NCBI GenBank assembly: GCA_026984715.1
Contig: JALSRO010000426.1
Coordinates: forward strand, 1 to 7,633
Reading direction: 5' to 3'
DNA: 7,633 nucleotides
Source: Chromatiales bacterium
GTDB taxonomy: Bacteria; Pseudomonadota; Gammaproteobacteria; Thiohalospirales; Thiohalospiraceae
A program made the translations under genes and the position numbers. Shown one piece after another: positions 1 through 5,829 of this stretch (position 1 is its first letter; each line of letters begins with the position of its first letter). The notes under the pieces were generated by a model. It saw only the letters and a program-made list of their open reading frames with translations, was not told the origin of the DNA and searched no databases.

Positions 1-735
1 GACAATAATATCAGCTTCTGCCGCGATGCCATCTATGTGGATATAACCTATCACGCCGTATTCCGTGGCAACAAGCTGCACCACCTGCGATACGGTACCC
101 ACTATATGAACTCTCACAACAATCTGTGGGAGAATAACGAGAGTTACCTGAATCGCGGGGGACTGGCCCTGATGATGGTACGAAATCAGACGGTACGCAA
201 CAATATCGCCTGGGGCAACACCGATCACGGCATACTGCTGCGCACCATGCAGGACTCGGTCCTGGAGAACAATACAGTGGTCGGAAACGGCAAGGGGTTT
301 TTCGTCTACGATGCGGAGTATAACACCATCAAAAACAACCTGATCATCAACAACCGGATCGGCATCCACCTCTGGGCCGGCTCCATACACAACCAGGTAG
401 AGGGAAACGATTTCATCCACAACCGGGACCAGGTACGCTACGTCGCGGCCAAAGACGAGCTCTGGCCCAGAAACTATTGGAGCAACTATGTTGGATGGGA
501 TCGCAACGCCGACGGCTATGGTGACCTTCCCTATGAAGCCAACGATGTCGTGGATCGTCTCATATGGAGATACCCCTACATAAAACTGCTGATGAGCAGT
601 CCCGCTGTGCAGACATTGCACATGGTTGCCCGTCAGTTTCCGTTACTGCGTTCGCCAAGCATCGTCGATCCCGAACCGAAGATGCAGCCACTCCACTCTG
701 ACTGGGGCCATTGGTTTGGAAAAAAATATCATTGA
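1..735 (+). CDS. nosD: NosD, periplasmic copper-site maturation protein (5' truncated)
   Basis: NosD is a periplasmic right-handed beta-helix protein that works with the NosFY ABC transporter and NosL to assemble the copper centres of nitrous oxide reductase NosZ. The reading frame is open from base 1, so the start lies upstream; 244 C-terminal residues are visible. They show the repetitive N-N/G-N and 'GILL', 'NNLIINNRIGIHLW' rungs of the parallel beta-helix (CASH domain), the family segment LRYGTHYM, and the conserved C-terminal region with NYWSNYVGWD, DGYGD and WRYPYIKLL followed by ASPAVQ/RQFP-like residues. Family assignment comes from these motifs and from nosF, nosY and nosL directly downstream in the usual order. 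The 3' end overlaps nosF by about 20 bases, which suggests translational coupling. No anomaly is seen in the visible part. Confidence 0.93.
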   Translation, partial: DNNISFCRDAIYVDITYHAVFRGNKLHHLRYGTHYMNSHNNLWENNESYLNRGGLALMMVRNQTVRNNIAWGNTDHGILLRTMQDSVLENNTVVGNGKGFFVYDAEYNTIKNNLIINNRIGIHLWAGSIHNQVEGNDFIHNRDQVRYVAAKDELWPRNYWSNYVGWDRNADGYGDLPYEANDVVDRLIWRYPYIKLLMSSPAVQTLHMVARQFPLLRSPSIVDPEPKMQPLHSDWGHWFGKKYH

Positions 736-1660
736 AGTCAGCCATGTTGCCAAGCGCTATGGTGAGATTGCCGCAGTGGAAGATGCCAATCTCTCCATCC
801 GGCGGGGCGAAATATTCAGCCTTATCGGTCACAATGGTGCCGGCAAAAGCACCCTGTTCAAAATGATGCTCGGACTGCTTCAGCCTGACCGCGGCAGCAT
901 TCGGATTCGTGGGAAGAAAATTGCCGGAAGCGAGTTCCGGCAGATACGGCGCCACATCGGCTACCTCCCCGAGAATGTGGTGTTCTACGATCATTTGAGC
1001 GGCCTGGAAACACTGCGTTTTCTCGGGGCTCTCAAGGGAGCAGATCTCAATGAATGTATGCCCCTTCTGCGCCAGGCAGGGCTGGAAAGGGCGGCTCACC
1101 GGCCGGTACGTGGCTATTCCAAGGGGATGCGCCAACGCCTCGGATTTGCCCAGGCACTGCTCGGAGATCCGGAGCTCCTTTTTCTGGATGAGCCGACGAC
1201 GGGGCTGGATCCCGCCGGTATCCGGGAGTTCTACTCCTTTCTTCAACAGCTCAGAGAGCGGAATGTGACCATCATTCTCTCCTCACACAACCTGGCACAG
1301 ATCCAGGACCATGTAGACCGTATCGCCCTGATGAAACTGGGAAACATAGTAACCACCGGCTCAGTACAACAGCTCAGGGAACAGCTCGATCTCCCGCTGG
1401 AATTCCAGGTGACACTGCAATCAGAGGGAAAATCTCGCCTGCGCGATACTCTCTCTACATTCCCCGACAGCGAGGTCCGTTTCAGCAACGCCACGGCACA
1501 TATACGCTGCAACCGAAAACAAAAGATGGCACTGCTCACCACCCTGACCTCGCTGCCGGGGGTGGACGACATCACCATCCAGGAGCCCTCTCTCGAGGAT
1601 CTCTTCCTTGGCTATGTGCCCCCTCCTCGCCCAGTGGGGCAACCTCCGGGACGGTGCTGA
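716..1660 (+). CDS. nosF: NosF, ABC transporter ATP-binding subunit for NosZ copper-centre assembly
   Basis: This is the cytoplasmic ATPase that powers the NosDFY complex. From the TTG at 716 the protein has 314 residues, about the usual NosF length. Visible motifs are Walker A GHNGAGKST (residues 38-46), the NosF-style signature YSKGMRQR (134-141) in place of canonical LSGGQ, Walker B LLFLDEP (about 154-160), the D-loop GLDP, and the H-loop histidine in SSH (191). The C-terminal ~90 residues are the variable tail, ending in a proline-rich stretch. I chose TTG 716 because homology begins at NIIEVSHVAKRYG and there is no in-frame ATG or GTG nearby. The longer TTG start at 626 would add 30 residues that look like nosD read out of frame. 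A weak purine-rich stretch (TGGGG, 703-707) lies about 8 bases upstream. The gene overlaps nosD by 20 bases and ends one base before nosY. Confidence 0.94.
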   Translation: MEKNIIEVSHVAKRYGEIAAVEDANLSIRRGEIFSLIGHNGAGKSTLFKMMLGLLQPDRGSIRIRGKKIAGSEFRQIRRHIGYLPENVVFYDHLSGLETLRFLGALKGADLNECMPLLRQAGLERAAHRPVRGYSKGMRQRLGFAQALLGDPELLFLDEPTTGLDPAGIREFYSFLQQLRERNVTIILSSHNLAQIQDHVDRIALMKLGNIVTTGSVQQLREQLDLPLEFQVTLQSEGKSRLRDTLSTFPDSEVRFSNATAHIRCNRKQKMALLTTLTSLPGVDDITIQEPSLEDLFLGYVPPPRPVGQPPGRC

Positions 1661-1661
1661 C

Positions 1662-2480
1662 ATGTCCCTAGAACTCAAACAGATCGGGGTCATCGCCCAG
1701 AAGGAGTTCTGGGATCGCATTCGCAACCGCTGGGTAGTGGCGGTGACCGCCATATTCATCTTCTTCGCGCTGGTAATAGCCTACTTCGGTGCTTCCCAGC
1801 AGGGGGTGGTCGGTTTCAGCAGCATCGAACTGACCATCGCCAGCCTGGTGAGCCTGGCAATCTATCTGGTTCCGCTCATCGCCCTGATTCTAGGCTACGA
1901 TGCCATCGTTGGCGAGCGCGAGCGGGGCTCTCTGGATCTGATTCTGGCGCTTCCCGTCACCCGGCTCGAACTACTGCTGGGGAAATACATTGGACTCTCC
2001 GCAGCACTGACCTTCTCTACCGTAGCGGGGTTTGGCCTGGTGGGGTTGTTTCTCTCCTATCAGATCAATCTCGAGTCACTCACGCGGTATGCCGGCTTTA
2101 TGTTCAGCACTGTCCTGATGGGAATGGCCTTCCTGAGCCTGTCGCTCCTGATCTCGGTGTTCGCCAACAACAAGACCATTGCCAGCGGAACCGCTATCGC
2201 ACTATGGTTTTTCTATGTACTCATATATGATCTGATACTGCTGGGGATACTGGTAGTTACAGAGGGGCAGCTGGGAGGGGATCTCTTCCCATATCTGCTG
2301 TTACTCAATCCCGCGGATATCTTCCGTATTCTCAATATCTTCAGTCTGGAGCAGGTGAAAACTCTCTACGGCCTGGCCACGGTCTTCCCTGAAGCCCTGG
2401 CCAACCCTTGGCTGCTGAGCACGGCCATGCTGTTCTGGGTGGTTGCCCCGCTGGGGCTGGCATACTGGAAGTTCAAATGA
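1662..2480 (+). CDS. nosY: NosY, ABC-2 type permease of the NosZ maturation complex
   Basis: NosY is the inner-membrane permease partner of NosF. The 272-residue protein has the ABC-2 architecture: an amphipathic N-terminus (KEFWDRIRNRW), then about six hydrophobic helices, for example WVVAVTAIFIFFALVIAYFG, IASLVSLAIYLVPLIALILG, LSAALTFSTVAGFGLVGLFL, a helix around FMFSTVLMGMAFLSLSLL, ALWFFYVLIYDLILLGILVV, and a final one before the lysine-containing C-terminus. The cytoplasmic coupling segment GERERGSLDLILALPVTR and the periplasmic LFPYLLLLNPADIFRI segment are typical of NosY. ATG 1662 was preferred over an upstream TTG at 1608, which would prepend 18 unrelated residues from inside nosF. The gene starts one base after the nosF stop and ends ten bases before nosL, consistent with one operon. 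Confidence 0.94.
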   Translation: MSLELKQIGVIAQKEFWDRIRNRWVVAVTAIFIFFALVIAYFGASQQGVVGFSSIELTIASLVSLAIYLVPLIALILGYDAIVGERERGSLDLILALPVTRLELLLGKYIGLSAALTFSTVAGFGLVGLFLSYQINLESLTRYAGFMFSTVLMGMAFLSLSLLISVFANNKTIASGTAIALWFFYVLIYDLILLGILVVTEGQLGGDLFPYLLLLNPADIFRILNIFSLEQVKTLYGLATVFPEALANPWLLSTAMLFWVVAPLGLAYWKFK

Positions 2481-2490
2481 GGTAACAGAG

Positions 2491-3012
2491 ATGACTCGAA
2501 GCATAAAACGCCTTGGAGCAATCCTGGCAACCGTGACGTTACTGACGTCCGTTGCAGCTTGCTCCGGGAAAAAGCCCGAGACCCAGCCAATCGAGCCGAC
2601 CCGCAGCACCACCTGTTCCCTGGACGGCATGTTACTGAAAGATTATCCGGGGCCCAAGGGACAGATCCTCTATGATAACGGTGAAAGGGAGTTCTACTGC
2701 GATACAGTGGAACTGCTCTCCATCTACCTGCGTCCCGAGCAACAGAAACGGATCCGCGCTCTCTACACCCAGGACATGGGAAAGACGGAATGGAGAGAGC
2801 CACACGACAACTGGATCGATGCCACAAAGGCCTACTATGTTCGGGGAAGCGATCTGCACGGCTCCATGGGGCCAACCTTTGCTACCTTTTCCAACCAGAG
2901 CGATGCCGAGGCCTTTATCCGGAAACATGGAGGCAAACTGCTGCGTTTCGAACAGATCACCATCGACATGGTGGACCTGCGGGGAGGTGCAAAACATGAT
3001 GATTCGATGTGA
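2491..3012 (+). CDS. nosL: NosL, copper-chaperone lipoprotein for nitrous oxide reductase
   Basis: NosL is an outer-membrane/periplasm-facing lipoprotein that delivers Cu(I) during NosZ maturation. The 173-residue product begins with a basic N-terminus, a hydrophobic stretch and a lipobox ending VAAC, so Cys24 is the predicted lipidation site and the first residue of the mature protein. Family motifs follow in order: TCSLDGMLLKDYPGPKGQI (41-59), FYCDTVE (68-74), LYTQDMG (91-97), WIDA (108-111) and GSMGPTFA (124-131). The conserved Cys and Met residues in these motifs are the kind used for Cu(I) ligation. ATG 2491 is chosen because a signal peptide follows at once and GAG lies just upstream; an in-frame ATG at 2443 would run through the end of nosY. 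It is the last recognisable nos gene here; no nosX/apbE-like flavinyltransferase gene follows. Confidence 0.95.
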   Translation: MTRSIKRLGAILATVTLLTSVAACSGKKPETQPIEPTRSTTCSLDGMLLKDYPGPKGQILYDNGEREFYCDTVELLSIYLRPEQQKRIRALYTQDMGKTEWREPHDNWIDATKAYYVRGSDLHGSMGPTFATFSNQSDAEAFIRKHGGKLLRFEQITIDMVDLRGGAKHDDSM

Positions 3013-3014
3013 AG

Positions 3015-3024
3015 GCGGGCCCGC
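3015..3024. repeat. Perfect 10-bp GC palindrome abutting a start codon
   Basis: GCGGGCCCGC is a perfect palindrome lying between the nosL stop codon and the ATG of the next gene, filling the whole spacer after a possible GAAGG ribosome site (3011-3015). It could be an operator for an autoregulating small-gene pair, a structure that limits translation, or chance in GC-rich DNA. Confidence 0.35.
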
Positions 3025-3288
3025 ATGAGCAACTTTTATGACAATCTGTCGCCAGAAGACATCCAGATCCTGGACAGTCTCTCCAAGCTGCTGATCGAAC
3101 TGCGGGAGAGCCGTTACGCACTCCTTGCTCACTACGGGGCAACGAGCGAAGAGGATATCCTGGCCGGGATCCGGAACGGAAAGATAGACGAACATCCGGG
3201 TTACGAGGCCTATCTTGGGGCAAAAGGGATCCAGGCCACCCGTGAAACGGTTCGCCAACGGCTGCGAGACTACATGCTGGAGAAGTGA
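3025..3288 (+). CDS. Conserved-looking small protein of unknown function (possible antitoxin partner)
   Basis: I do not recognise this 87-residue protein. It is charged and soluble, with no signal peptide or membrane segment, and reads as mostly alpha-helical: a helix around SPEDIQILDSLSKLLIELRESRYALLAHYG (residues 8-37), a SEEDILAGIRNGKIDEHPGYEAYL segment (41-64), and a C-terminal helix ATRETVRQRLRDYMLEK. There are no cysteines or obvious metal-binding clusters. The ATG at 3025 is preceded by GAAGG (3011-3015) and by a palindrome. The gene lies 12 bases after nosL, and its stop is only five bases before the ATG of the next gene (or overlaps a GTG start for it at 3285). That pairing, and the toxin-like character of the next gene, suggest it could be the regulatory or antitoxin half of a pair. 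The role is inference; the coding call itself is fairly safe. Confidence 0.7.
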   Translation: MSNFYDNLSPEDIQILDSLSKLLIELRESRYALLAHYGATSEEDILAGIRNGKIDEHPGYEAYLGAKGIQATRETVRQRLRDYMLEK

Positions 3289-3293
3289 TCGGG

Positions 3294-3644
3294 ATGACGA
3301 TACATACAGAGCTGATAGACGAAATCATCAATGGCTATGGGGAGTATCTGACCGACACCCCCAAACAGACCCATGACGCCGTGAGCATCTTCTTTCGCAA
3401 TCATCTGAAGGTAGAACTTCGCTTTGCCAGCAGCCAGGAGTACTCACTCGGCTGGCGGTCCGGCGAACAGGAGTTTCGTATCGATACCGCTCCGTTGCAC
3501 CCTGACCTTTCCTCCTTTCCGAACCACCTGCACCTGCCGGATGGAACGGTGCGGGACGACCCGTTGACCACCCCAGGAAGATCTCCTCTGGACAATATAC
3601 GCTCTCTCCTGGACACCATCCTGGAGAACCCCGTGATTACCTAG
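3294..3644 (+). CDS. Small protein resembling the DUF6516/TumE-type toxin family
   Basis: From ATG 3294 this encodes 116 residues; a GTG at 3285, overlapping the previous stop, is an alternative start. GGAG at 3279-3282 lies upstream. The N-terminal 30 residues look helical and are followed by beta-strand-like segments (KVELRFA, EYSLGW, EFRIDTA). The most telling part is D64-TAPLH69-P, then SFP-NH78-LH80-LPDG, followed by a final helix SPLDNIRSLLDTIL. The 'D..PHHP....FP.H.H' arrangement with a terminal helix is what I associate, from memory, with DUF6516/TumE-like proteins, proposed as toxins of small toxin-antitoxin modules. Here the first histidine pair is reduced to LH, and the overall match is partial. 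The gene is tightly linked to the 87-aa gene upstream and ends 12 bases before apaH. The family assignment is tentative; coding potential is good. Confidence 0.6.
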   Translation: MTIHTELIDEIINGYGEYLTDTPKQTHDAVSIFFRNHLKVELRFASSQEYSLGWRSGEQEFRIDTAPLHPDLSSFPNHLHLPDGTVRDDPLTTPGRSPLDNIRSLLDTILENPVIT

Positions 3645-3656
3645 CGCGCTTCCGGT

Positions 3657-4484
3657 ATGCCCACTTACGCAATCGGTGACATCCAGGGATGCTTCGATCA
3701 ACTGCAGCAGTTACTGGAGCGCATCGAATTCGACCCCGGAAAGGATGAGATATGGTTTACCGGAGACCTGGTAAACCGCGGCCCCAAGTCACTGGAAACC
3801 GTGCGCTTTGTAAAACGTCTGGGGAAAAGTGCAGTAACCGTCCTGGGAAATCATGATCTTCACCTGATGGCTGTCGATGCAGGAGTCGGCAAACTCAATA
3901 GCGGGAGCGATACACTGGCGGATATACTGGCTGCCCCGGATCGGGAGGAGCTCATGCTGTGGCTGCGCGGCCGCCCCCTGATACACCACGATGCAAAGCG
4001 AAACGCGGCACTACTACACGCCGGCTTGCCACCACAGTGGGAGATATCACAGGCAATCCGGTGTGCCCGCGAAGTGGAAACCACCTTGCGTGGACCAAAC
4101 TATCGCGATTTCCTGCGGCAGATGTACGGTAACAAGCCAGATCGGTGGCACCCCGATCTGCAGGGATGGGAGCGCCTGCGTTTCATAACAAACTGCTTTA
4201 CCCGGATGCGCTACTGCCGGCCCGATGGAAGAATCGACCTACGCGCAAAAGGGAGGCCTGGAACCCAGCCCGACGGGCTGTTGCCATGGTTCGAACTGCC
4301 TGATCGAAAAAGCCGGGACACACTCATCCTGTTTGGCCACTGGTCCACACTGGGGTTCCACCAGACAGACAACATCTGCGCCCTCGACACCGGCTGTCTC
4401 TGGGGTGGCCGCCTGACCACACTCTGCCTGGATGACAGCAGCGTCCACGCCATCCCCTGCCCGACCTGGCGCAATCCAGGATGA
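3657..4484 (+). CDS. apaH: ApaH, symmetrical bis(5'-nucleosyl)-tetraphosphatase
   Basis: ApaH is a cytosolic metallophosphoesterase that splits Ap4A symmetrically into two ADP; it also acts on Np4-capped RNA in enterics. The 275-residue length matches the family (E. coli about 280). Catalytic metal-site motifs are present in order: GDIQGC (D8), GDLVNRGP (D37, R41), GNHD (N65, H66, D67), the later histidine in LLHAGLPPQW, and GHWSTLGF near the C-terminus. The family's DTGCLWGG segment is also intact. ATG 3657 puts the first motif at residue 7, as usual for ApaH; no strong Shine-Dalgarno is visible, so coupling to the upstream genes is likely. In enterics apaH follows rsmA-apaG; here neither is adjacent, and it instead follows nosDFYL and two small genes, apparently in the same transcription unit. 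Confidence 0.95.
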   Translation: MPTYAIGDIQGCFDQLQQLLERIEFDPGKDEIWFTGDLVNRGPKSLETVRFVKRLGKSAVTVLGNHDLHLMAVDAGVGKLNSGSDTLADILAAPDREELMLWLRGRPLIHHDAKRNAALLHAGLPPQWEISQAIRCAREVETTLRGPNYRDFLRQMYGNKPDRWHPDLQGWERLRFITNCFTRMRYCRPDGRIDLRAKGRPGTQPDGLLPWFELPDRKSRDTLILFGHWSTLGFHQTDNICALDTGCLWGGRLTTLCLDDSSVHAIPCPTWRNPG

Positions 4485-4516
4485 AAAAAGGGGTGTGAGC
4501 CAACAGCCCACACCCC
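4484..4516 (-). terminator. Intrinsic terminator for the minus-strand VPLPA gene, against the apaH stop
   Basis: GGGGTGTG (4490-4497) pairs perfectly with CACACCCC (4509-4516), with an extra GC/GC pair inside and a five-base loop. On the minus strand the stem is followed by six Ts (complement of 4484-4489), the classic rho-independent layout. On the plus strand the run of A precedes the stem and no T tract follows, so it should act mainly on transcripts from the gene at 4724-5371. It overlaps the last base of the apaH stop codon. Confidence 0.75.
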
Positions 4517-4555
4517 GGAGTCATATCACACTGAAATCACATCAGGGCACGTCTG

Positions 4556-4576
4556 AACCGAAAAGGTGGTTTTTTT
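4556..4576 (+). terminator. Weak candidate terminator after apaH
   Basis: AACC (4556-4559) can pair with GGTT (4568-4571) and a run of seven Ts follows (4570-4576). The stem is only four base pairs, so this is a poor intrinsic terminator by itself. It is listed because it lies at the expected place for ending the plus-strand nos-apaH transcript. Confidence 0.25.
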
Positions 4577-4662
4577 CCGTGATAGCGGCATCGGTCCCGT
4601 GCCGAAATCCTCATCTATTCCTTTATTCCTTATGTAATGTATGTGCCACATGCGCGCATACG

Positions 4663-4675
4663 CCGCACGCTGCGG
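4663..4675. repeat. Small hairpin CCGCA/TGCGG
   Basis: CCGCA (4663-4667) and TGCGG (4671-4675) form a five-pair stem with a three-base loop. It directly abuts the larger hairpin at 4676-4712. Both fall in the 3' untranslated region of the minus-strand gene. Confidence 0.45.
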
Positions 4676-4712
4676 CTCTCCATGCAGAGCTCCCTTGCTC
4701 TCGCATGGAGAG
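4676..4712. repeat. Strong inverted repeat just after the VPLPA gene stop codon
   Basis: CTCTCCATGC (4676-4685) is perfectly complementary to GCATGGAGAG (4703-4712). The stem extends by AGAG/CTCT (4686-4689 with 4698-4701) across one bulged base, giving about 14 pairs around an eight-base loop. It lies 11 bases beyond the stop codon of the minus-strand gene. No T tract follows on either strand, so it looks more like a 3'-protecting or processing structure than a terminator. Confidence 0.6.
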
Positions 4713-4723
4713 GTGTCTATTAC

Positions 4724-5371
4724 TCAGGCAGTGGAAGCAATGCCTCCCGATGCACCCTTCATCGACCGCCGGGCGAAACCAGCCAGCCCGATAATGCCTG
4801 CCCCGAACATCCACACTGCAGCCGGCAGCGGAACTGGTGCCGGGGCGGCAGTGATAATGCGCATCTGATCGATGCCATTGTTGGTCACGTTCAGAAACTC
4901 CGCGGAAGTGGCATTGAGAAAAGAGTAGCCATCGCTATCGCTCGTTTCCAGCCCACGCCACGCGTATGTTTCCGTAGGATAGGTGGTTACTCCGCTGTGT
5001 CCGAGCAGGGAGTCCGTACTGTTCAATGTAGAAGTACGGTAGATTATCCCCAGGATCTGATCACTGAACGAAATCTGCTGAAAACCTGAGGAGCCGCTCG
5101 CCCCCGGTGGGTTGAAATGGACGAAGTAGCTGCCGATATAGCTGCCCGCACTGATGGTGCCGGTATCCGTAGTAAGGTCATTTGTGAGCTTCAGCGAGTA
5201 CTTCTCTTCAAAAACGATGATGTTACTGTTCTCGTCCCCGGGATGCCCAACATTATAGCCGGTAGGATCTGCGAGCACCGTCACACCCGAGGTATGCCCC
5301 GTAATGGATGCGTTTGCCGAAAGTGCAATGAGCATCCCCCCCAACAGCAAACTCATTTTTTTCTTCATCAT
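4724..5371 (-). CDS. Secreted protein with VPLPA/PEP-CTERM-type sorting domain
   Basis: This 215-residue protein has a Sec signal peptide (MMKKK then a hydrophobic run to SANA, about residues 1-22). A polar beta-rich body follows, containing IVFEEKYSLKL, SYIGSYFVHFNPPG, QISFSDQILGIIY, LNSTDSLLG and NGIDQMRIITAA. A tripartite C-terminal sorting signal begins at residue 180: VPLPAAVWMFGAGIIGLAGF followed by ARR. Such tails are recognised by exosortase-family transpeptidases (EpsH/XrtA-like) that process proteins for export to the surface or the exopolysaccharide matrix. The function of the body is unknown; similar bodies occur in other PEP-CTERM proteins. One oddity is about ten extra residues (GASGGIASTA) after the basic cluster, where most tails stop soon after the arginines. 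ATG 5371 is supported by GGAG eight bases upstream. A sigma-54-like promoter precedes it and an intrinsic terminator ends the transcript near apaH. Confidence 0.88.
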   Translation of the reverse strand: MMKKKMSLLLGGMLIALSANASITGHTSGVTVLADPTGYNVGHPGDENSNIIVFEEKYSLKLTNDLTTDTGTISAGSYIGSYFVHFNPPGASGSSGFQQISFSDQILGIIYRTSTLNSTDSLLGHSGVTTYPTETYAWRGLETSDSDGYSFLNATSAEFLNVTNNGIDQMRIITAAPAPVPLPAAVWMFGAGIIGLAGFARRSMKGASGGIASTA

Positions 5372-5379
5372 TGCCTTGT

Positions 5380-5383
5380 CTCC
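5380..5383 (-). promoter_or_regulatory. Shine-Dalgarno GGAG of the VPLPA gene
   Basis: On the minus strand GGAG ends eight bases before the ATG at 5371, an ideal spacing. It supports the first of two adjacent ATG codons as the start. Confidence 0.7.
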
Positions 5384-5418
5384 TGGCTATTCTTGATTAC
5401 ATTCTCACCAAACACAAG

Positions 5419-5436
5419 AAGCAAAACCCGCGCCCA
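5419..5436 (-). promoter_or_regulatory. Sigma-54 (RpoN) -24/-12 promoter of the VPLPA gene
   Basis: Read on the minus strand, GGGCGCGGGTTTTGCT fits the sigma-54 consensus tGGCACG-N4-TTGCw, with GG (5434-5433) and GC (5422-5421) exactly ten bases apart and mismatches only at the leading T and one A. A start site about 12 bases downstream (near 5409) would give a leader of about 38 bases containing the Shine-Dalgarno. In some floc-forming PEP-CTERM bacteria these genes are known to depend on RpoN and the PrsK/PrsR two-component system, which makes the match biologically sensible. It remains a sequence prediction. Confidence 0.6.
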
Positions 5437-5690
5437 TTTGAGTACCAGCTGTTATTTCAACATGTTACAAAAATCTAACCTCACCATCGGCGACTGAACC
5501 GTAAAATATTCGGACAGAGAACGCAGGATAAATTTATAGTTTTCTTGTAATAGAATACTGGTACCAAAAAATTCTCTGTGCAATCAATACATTGCCTATT
5601 GAATAGCAGCAAACTTAATAAACGGGTTATGTAAAAAACGCTGACACCAATGACAACTTATTGAAAAGCAAAACTCTTTATGCTCGTTGG
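5437..5690. other. AT-rich upstream regulatory region, no gene
   Basis: This stretch is markedly AT-rich (about 30-40% GC by eye) compared with its flanks and carries no convincing reading frame. It contains a perfect 10-bp palindrome ATAAATTTAT (5528-5537) and an imperfect CTATTgAATAG (5596-5606). It most likely serves as the upstream activating and bending region for the minus-strand sigma-54-like promoter. Confidence 0.45.
5514..5579. promoter_or_regulatory. Inverted pair of ACAGAGAA motifs, candidate activator sites
   Basis: ACAGAGAA at 5514-5521 is exactly repeated in inverted orientation as TTCTCTGT at 5572-5579. Relative to the predicted start near 5409 the two sites lie at about -105 to -112 and -163 to -170, the range where enhancer-binding proteins of sigma-54 promoters usually bind. 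Eight-base matches can occur by chance, so this is only a candidate. Confidence 0.35.
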
Positions 5691-5829
5691 CCGGCGACGA
5701 TCCATATCATATTCAGGGCTTAGAAAGAGTGCGGTTCAAGGCGCGGTTCGCGGGCCAAGGGCGTTCTCTTGGCAAGAGCCGCAACACCGAGCCGGCCTTT
5801 TTCTGACGCCCTGCGCTCTTGATATTAAC
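5691..5829. repeat. Tandem hairpin unit A (~139 bp)
   Basis: This is the first of two adjacent units related at an offset of 139-141 bases. Shared blocks include CCGGC, ATTCAGGGCTT (5711-5721), CAAGGCGC (5737-5744), a CAAGGG-CGTT core, GAGCCGG (5790-5796 area) and TGATATT near the end. The outer arms 5715-5734 and 5792-5812 pair over about 20 positions with two mismatches, a bulge and wobble pairs. An inner stem GCCAAGGG/CTCTTGGC (5754-5761 with 5766-5773) closes a four-base CGTT loop. The arm sequence (AGAAA/TTTCT in the middle) differs from unit B, yet pairing is kept. No coding function is seen. Confidence 0.75.

Noticed and set aside
2632..3258. Minus-strand open frame of 208 codons across nosL and the 87-aa gene
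   Set aside because: nosL motifs are unmistakable on the plus strand; the antisense product has no family features.
4637..5089. Plus-strand open frame of 150 codons opposite the VPLPA gene
   Set aside because: It is a shadow of the minus-strand gene, which has a signal peptide, a sorting tail, a Shine-Dalgarno and a terminator.
5630..5660. Sigma-70-like promoter on the minus strand (TTGTCA, 17 bases, TACATA)
   Set aside because: The -10 box matches only three of six positions and the site is more than 200 bases from the VPLPA start; the -24/-12 site near 5430 is a far better candidate.
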